Below, piece after piece: positions 58,667 through 64,000 of a stretch of 64,000 bases of DNA. Position 1 is the stretch's first letter, and each line of letters begins with the position of its first letter. Under the pieces are notes generated by a model, which was not told the DNA's origin, searched no databases, and was given only the letters and a program-made list of their open reading frames with translations. Position numbers and translations under genes: made by a program. Location of the stretch: assembly GCA_019633425.1 (NCBI GenBank), contig WSUB01000009.1:434001-498000 (forward strand), given 5' to 3'. Origin of the DNA: Tulasnella sp. 424 (taxonomy: Eukaryota; Basidiomycota; Agaricomycetes; Cantharellales; Tulasnellaceae).

Positions 58667-60412
58667 ATGGCTTCATTGCTATCAGAACGACAGAAAGAGG
58701 AACTGTAAGTCATGTTGAATATCTAGTGTTTGATGTTGCGCTAACCAACGAAATTGCGTTTACCCTTTCGTGGGCGGCTGGGCACACAACCCCTTACCGA
58801 TGCATCTCGCTTGTCTATCTCAAGACACCGCTCCATCCTCGACTACCTTCACTCTCAAAACTTCACCGAAGCGTTCAACGCCCTCCAATCCGAATCTGGA
58901 ATCCAATACACACCTGACCCAAAAGCCAAGTACAACGGTCTACTAGAGAAGAAATGGACTTCCGTCATCCGATTACAAAAGAAGATCATGGACTTGGAGA
59001 ACAGAAACGCTCTATTAGTAGAGGAGTTGAACACGTCTCCGGGTAAAAGGGCCGCTAGTCAAGCGGATTGGGTACCACGAGCGCCACCGAGACATGTGTT
59101 GACCGGGCACCGAGGAGTCGTAAATCGGGTGACGTTCCATCCGGTTTTCAGTTTGGTTGTGAGCGCGAGCGAGGATTCGACGGTGAAAATATGGGATTGG
59201 GAGACTGGGGAATTTGAGAGGACGTTGAAGGGGCATACGAGAGCGGTGCACGATGTGGACTTTGACCCGAAAGGGGACTTATTGGGTGGGTCAAAGACTA
59301 CTGGGGAAGTTTTGACGAAACTCCTGTCGATTGACGCGTTAGTCTTTTATCTATAGTGTCTTGTTCGTCGGACCTAACGATTAAGCTCTGGGACGTGCAG
59401 AACGAGTACAAGAACATCAAGACCCTCGTAGGTCACGACCATGTCGTCTCGACCGCACGGTTCATGCCAAGTGGGGACTTGATCGTTAGTGCAAGTAGAG
59501 ATACTAGCATAAGAGTATGGGATGTAGCATTGGGGTGAGTCAGCTCCAAGCTCGGCTCGTGGATTTCGCCTCCTGTGCTAAAGATGGACTGGCCATAGGC
59601 ATTGTTTGAAAACCTACAGTGGGCACAGTCAGTGGGTACGATCTGTGTTACCGTGCGATGATGGCCGACTATTGGTCAGTGCTTGTAATGACCACGTAAG
59701 TCTATGCATTTTATCTCTTGGACGCCTGCTAACTCGTAGTGCCGATAGACTGCACGAATCTGGGATGCGCAAACGGGAGAAGTAAAGATGGACTTCTTGG
59801 GACACGAGAACGTTGTGGAGGTTGCTATTTTCGCTCCAATAGCTGCATATCCTCATATCCGTGAACTTGCCGGCCTCTCGGTGCGTGGAAAGCGCAAACC
59901 AGTTTGCGCGACAGGGAATCGCTTACACGAATACGCATGTTCAGACTACGGATCGCAACAAGGCACCGGGTTTGTTCGTTGCCACAGGTGGTCGTGACAA
60001 GTTGATCAAGTTGTGGGATGCAACGACAGGGCAGGTGCTAAGGAATTTGGTGAGGTTTCGTAATCGATGAACTATCATTTGCCGACCTGTCTGACACTTT
60101 GGCGTCTCCTAGGCTGGCCACACGAACTGGGTTCGAGCTCTCGTTTTCCACCCGACCGGCAAATTCCTACTCAGCGCTGCAGACGACTATTCAATAAGGG
60201 TGTGGGACCTGAAGACTGGTCGCTGTACGAAGGTCGTCGATGCTGCTCATAGCCATTTCGTTGGCACCATGACCTGGGGTCGAGCACTTGTATCTGGAGC
60301 GAAGGCTCCTGCAGACGGTACGGCAAAATCGGCGGAGGATGATGTGGAGAAGAAGATTAATGTGCTGGCCACTGGGAGCGTGGACCTTACTATCAAGATA
60401 TGGACCCCATAA
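58667..60412 (+). CDS. PAC1: LIS1/PAC1/NudF, dynein regulator (LisH + WD40)
   Basis: Binds the dynein motor and nuclear-distribution partners; needed for nuclear migration in hyphae. Exon 1 (58667-58704) gives [13 protein letters not shown] and splices to [20 protein letters not shown], a LisH motif. Next come a coiled coil ([20 protein letters not shown]) and seven WD40 repeats recognisable by their GH and WD pairs: [101 protein letters not shown], and a last one ending TIKIWTP. The number and order match LIS1. Many short introns; the start follows from LisH position. Confidence 0.93.
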
Positions 60413-60797
60413 GCTAAATTCCCCCCGGCATCCTGCGGATGGCCACTGTTATCACGAAGTCAACGGTCATCCACTCATTTCACCCCTCCAGTTGTGCTCC
60501 ATTTGTTTGAAGCTATCACAATCGCTCTCATACCTGTCGTTTGCTATTTGTCACATTAAGTAAATCTCTCTCTCTAGACGCACTTTTATCGTTTGTATAC
60601 CCGCTGCGGTTCCCAGTACTTGTGAATGTGCCCGGCCTCGACATCATTCGTTTGCCTGCAGTGCGTGGACGAGATCCGCGAGTAACGTGACGCACAGGTT
60701 CGGGAATTTGGCTCCTGACCGTTCCTAGTTCACGAGTTATTCTCCCATCCCATCACCTCGACAACTCTCCCCCAGCCTTTCAACACTACGCGAACCT
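60413..60797. other. Intergenic region between LIS1 and isovaleryl-CoA dehydrogenase
   Basis: LIS1 3' UTR then a C/T-rich leader before 60798. No gene seen. Confidence 0.5.
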
Positions 60798-62704
60798 ATG
60801 AACGTCTTAAGACTCGCAGCACGTCGACAGCAGAGTGCATTGAGAACAGCTACCACTTCCGGTCGGCGTTATGCATCGTTCTACAACACGGACGTCGCTG
60901 GTCTCACTGAGGACCAGATGGAGGTTAGCAAATGACGTGCAATAGACCAAACCTAGGCAATAGCTGACCGTCCCCCGCTTTTTAGTTCCGCAACGCAATA
61001 GCTGACTTTGCGCAGAAGGAGATTGCTCCCCGAGCGGCGGAGGTGGACAAGTCGAACAACTTCCCAATGGTGCGACGTCCCGGATTGACGACGCCAAGCT
61101 CCGGCCGGAAGCGCTGAACCCCGTGTTTACATAGGACTTGTGGAAGAAATTTGGAGACATGGGCCTTCTTGGTAAGCTTTTTTTATGCTATCTCGTGAGC
61201 GGTATTGCTAAACCAATTATCTTCATTCGTGTAGGAATTACGATTTCTGAGGAGTATGGCGGTCTTGCGTCTGGTTACCTGCAGCATACCCTTGCTATGG
61301 AAGGTAAGAGTTCCCTGTATGGCTCTTCAACTACGTCATCTTAATCTCTGACGACTCCTTTCCGTGCCGCAGAGATTTCTCGTGCCTCAGGCTCCGTCGC
61401 ACTGTCATATGGCGCCCATTCGAACCTCTGCGTGAACCAGATTTCTCGGCACGGAACTCCAGCACAGAAGCAAAAGTACCTGCCTCCTCTAGTATCAGGA
61501 GACAAAGTCGGTGCTCTGGCTATGAGTGAAACTGGAAGCGGCAGTGACGTCGTCAGCATGTCGTTAAAAGCCGTGAAGAAGGGCGACCGCTATGTCTTAA
61601 ACGGCAACAAGTTTTGGTACGTGACATCCACCTGGTTTTTATTCCGCGGAGGGATTGAACGTATGGAACTCCACAGGATTACAAACGGCCCAATAGCAGA
61701 CACTCTAGTTGTTTATGCAAAGACTGATCCTACGGCTGGACCTAAAGGCATTACGGCCTTCATCGTCGAGAAGGGGTTCAAAGGGTTCTCAACACACCAG
61801 AAGCTGGACAAAGTTGGCGTAAGCCCCGTTCTTCCTTTACGTGCAGGGGAGTTTTGCTCATGCTGTGGCTACAGATGAGAGGAAGTGACACTTGCGAACT
61901 TGTCTTCGAGGATTGTGAGGTCCCTGAAGGTGGGTAAGGGATGCTCACTGAGGTTAGCTTGCTTACTGACGAAATGTATTCAGAAAACGTCCTTGGTCCC
62001 TTGAACAAGGGAGCCGCCGTTCTTATGAGCGGTCTTGATCTAGAACGACTAGTACTTAGTGGTGGTCCATTGGGGTAAGTTCAGGTGATGGGTATTTTGA
62101 ATTCCACCGTTAATCAACTTCGCTGGTGTTTAGCCTGATGCAAGCTGCCTTCGACATTGCTGTTGAATACATTCATGATCGGAAACAGTTCGGGCAGCCG
62201 ATCGGTACCTTTGAACTGATACAGGGCAAGGTCGCAGGTAAGCCGTCTGAACACGTGTCGCTTTTCGCAGCTCATGACAATTGAAACCCAGATATGTATA
62301 CCAAGATGAATGCATCAAGGTCGTATGTTTACGCTGTTGGTCGGGCATGTGATAAGGGCCAGATCAGTAGACGGGTAAGTCTTTGCTTATACCTCCTTAA
62401 GTACTTTTGCTAACGACAATTCAAAAGGACTGCGCTGGGGCGATTCTTTACTCAAGTGACCGGGCTGTTGAAGTCGCCATGGATGCAATGCAGTGCCTGG
62501 GTGGCAACGGTTACATCAACGGTGAGTTCCAGCAGGGAATCGAACCTTCGCTTGTAGCTGAACCCAGTTGTCCGCTTCCTAGATTACCCTACAGGACGGA
62601 TTTTGCGCGACTCACGACTCTACACCGTCGGGGCTGGCACACAGGAGATAAGACGGATGTTGATTGGCAGAGAGTTCAACCAGCAGCTCCTCGGAAAGGC
62701 GTAG
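60798..62704 (+). CDS. Isovaleryl-CoA dehydrogenase, mitochondrial
   Basis: FAD enzyme of leucine degradation, isovaleryl-CoA to 3-methylcrotonyl-CoA. Twelve exons close (60798-60923, 60986-61069, 61135-61171, 61235-61303, 61373-61616, 61677-61818, 61875-61929, 61984-62074, 62134-62237, 62292-62374, 62428-62521, 62583-62704; 1251 nt, 416 aa). The presequence is [20 protein letters not shown]...RRYASF. Acyl-CoA dehydrogenase signatures include [49 protein letters not shown] and [16 protein letters not shown]. The catalytic Glu sits at the isovaleryl-type position in [13 protein letters not shown] rather than at the usual C-terminal site, which separates IVD from other family members. Confidence 0.95.
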
Positions 62705-62816
62705 ATTTTGATGTGATAACCCCTTTTTATTTCACGGCACAAATACAAGTACTGGTCGGCCCAGCAACCTATTGCAGAAGGAACAATGCCCGGATCCAAG
62801 TTTCACTTAACCACTC

Positions 62817-63561
62817 TCACGGTTTGTAAACGACTAAGTAAACAGGGAGGGCAGCTTCATCTTTGTAGACGACTTGTTCGTCGTAGTTGAGGTGCGATCC
62901 AACCTCTCCGATAACCTTGTACCAGGAGTGGTGAGCGTGATGCCACGCAGTTCAAATTTGACATACCGAGTTGTAACCCTTCGGCGGCCCGATTAGATTT
63001 GAGGTTGTGACCTTCAACGGGTACGGTTTCCCTAGTATCACCTGAGCAACAAGCAGCGCGCGATAACCAGATTGACGAGGGGTTACGGTATAGTCATCAG
63101 CTCTACAGTAAGCATCGTAAGGTCGGGCGTGACGACTGAGATAACCGTTCTCACTTGGAGGAAACCGACGAGGTGTATATTCCTCGACCGAATCTGAGGA
63201 AAGTGCGGCCCTCAGCCGTCCCAGCTTTCTTGACGGTGAACGAAGTCTTAATGATGCGACAGAGTCGGCATGAATCATTGTCGCAGGGCTTAGTCAGCTC
63301 TGGCTCGTTTCCGAGAAGGCAGCGTCGTGGGGTCCCGTGGAACAGCTCATGTTCGAAGCCTTCACTCAGAGCCGTCGTTTGTTGAATGTTAAGACTTTCG
63401 ATCCAATTTGTTAGAGTAACTTATGATTGCATGTAAGGCGTAAGGACTACCCACCGATATGTTAAATAACTCGTGATTAACTGGCCGGGAAGTTTGAGAG
63501 CATAAATATATCGCAGGTCCGGCTTGGACTTTTGCGGGTGCTTCCAGCCATTTCGAAACAT
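62817..63561 (-). CDS. Small PARP-fold ADP-ribosyltransferase-like protein
   Basis: Four exons close: 63455-63561, 63155-63394, 62967-63102, 62817-62915 (582 nt, 193 aa), with a CTAAC branch site in the first intron. It reads [75 protein letters not shown] and [10 protein letters not shown]. The H-Y-E triad of the PARP catalytic fold is present (H55, Y109, E174 in this model). [13 protein letters not shown] cluster sits after the His, as in small PARP-like proteins common in mushrooms. It could transfer mono-ADP-ribose; activity and target are unknown. More 5' exons may exist, because the upstream frame is open for a few codons before this ATG. It is tail-to-tail with the dehydrogenase gene (113 nt). 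Confidence 0.8.
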
Positions 63562-63582
63562 CTTCTGGACTACGTGCTCTGG

Positions 63583-64000
63583 TCAGAACCCCAGGTAGAA
63601 CGCGCTTTTTGTATTACAGCGCTTCCTCCGCCTGTAATCAGTTTCGGAGGGATTGAGTAGCTCCAGTTCAGTTGTGTCGTTGCCTCGAGACACTCTAAAT
63701 CCAATCATCTTGGAGATGCGAAATAGTGCACTTGGAATTCCTCCTCGTTCTGGCAAGAGGAGTGACATTTCTGGATCAAGGTGGGGCTGTACGATTTCTT
63801 CGAGTGTATTTGGTAAGTTTGATCGGCTCGATCCATCGTCGAATGTGACAAGAAAAATGGAATCGTCAAGGGGAGAGAGTGTCACTGCCTAGGCAACTCA
63901 ACAGATAATCAGCGGGGAGTAGTTGAAACTTGCTTGGCATCCTCGACTTACGATCATCCTGTCATATTTTCTTCTATATTTATGGTTGCCAAAAACCTTA
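63583..64000 (-). CDS. Unidentified partial gene at right edge
   Basis: The minus strand reads KVFGNHKYRRKYDRMI, a GTAAGT donor, then AVTLSPLDDSIFLVTFDDGS through ...EEIVQPHLDPEMSLLLPE to a stop at 63583. The codon pattern looks real but I recognise no family. It may be an independent gene or a 5' part of the PARP-like gene, which starts 22 nt further on. I could not find a splice that joins them. It is cut by the window end. Confidence 0.45.

Noticed and set aside
28503..60412. Idea that XMAP215, FTS and LIS1 form a microtubule/dynein gene cluster
   Set aside because: They are separated by unrelated genes on both strands and no shared control is visible; co-location is probably chance.
1..64000. 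CRISPR arrays, phage or bacterial operons
   Set aside because: None seen; spliceosomal introns throughout show a eukaryotic nuclear genome.

Overview
The window is nuclear DNA of a filamentous fungus, almost certainly a mushroom-type basidiomycete (Agaricomycetes). Genes are dense and lie on both strands. They are broken by many introns of about 50-65 nt with GTRNGT donors and CTRAY-like branch sites. The gene set (White Collar-2, Hop1 with a PHD finger, COG1, a small Agaricomycete-style PARP, a nuclear TilS-like gene) fits that group. I assigned genes by reading exon translations. For eleven genes I closed the reading frame exon by exon; one of these, the unidentified gene at 20905-21456, rests on an inferred first intron.

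Layout: 412-2221 methionine aminopeptidase 1 (+); 2409-5123 PGM2-type phosphomutase (+); 5202-6513 Nudix CoA diphosphatase (-); a 2 kb divergent promoter region; 8507-14950 a 1032-residue GATA factor with a PAS-like N-terminal half and two very long introns (+); 16080-19688 COG1 (-); a gene-poor stretch (19689-25358) holding one small unknown gene, a tRNA-Gly(CCC) and an inverted repeat; 25359-28224 glycerol-3-phosphate acyltransferase (+); 28503-36057 a large five-TOG XMAP215/Dis1 protein (-); 36348-37551 a GCIP/cyclin-D1-binding-like protein (-); 37670-38700 an FTS/AKTIP-like inactive E2 (-); 38893-39633 mitochondrial GrpE (+); 40085-42409 acetolactate synthase ILV2 (+); 42781-46316 Hop1-like HORMA protein (+); 46639-49362 F-box protein (+); 49667-51874 White Collar-2 (+); 52668-55860 YTH-domain m6A reader (-); 56369-58334 TilS-like tRNA(Ile)-lysidine synthase (+); 58667-60412 LIS1/PAC1 (+); 60798-62704 isovaleryl-CoA dehydrogenase (+); 62817-63561 a small PARP-fold protein (-); and an unidentified partial gene at the right edge.

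These are mostly housekeeping genes with no operon-like pathway. Loose themes are mitochondrial functions (MGE1, ILV2, TilS, IVD), microtubule/dynein functions (XMAP215, FTS, LIS1) and transcription (two GATA factors, one of them the blue-light regulator WC-2).

The most striking observation is a predicted 2-nucleotide exon in the methionine aminopeptidase gene. Both flanking introns have canonical signals, and the exon is needed to complete a Trp codon and keep the whole 380-codon frame open. Other points are an alanine in ILV2 at the classical sulfonylurea-resistance position, tandemly duplicated linker exons in the XMAP215 gene, and a tandem repeat inside a 1.3 kb intron of the GATA gene.
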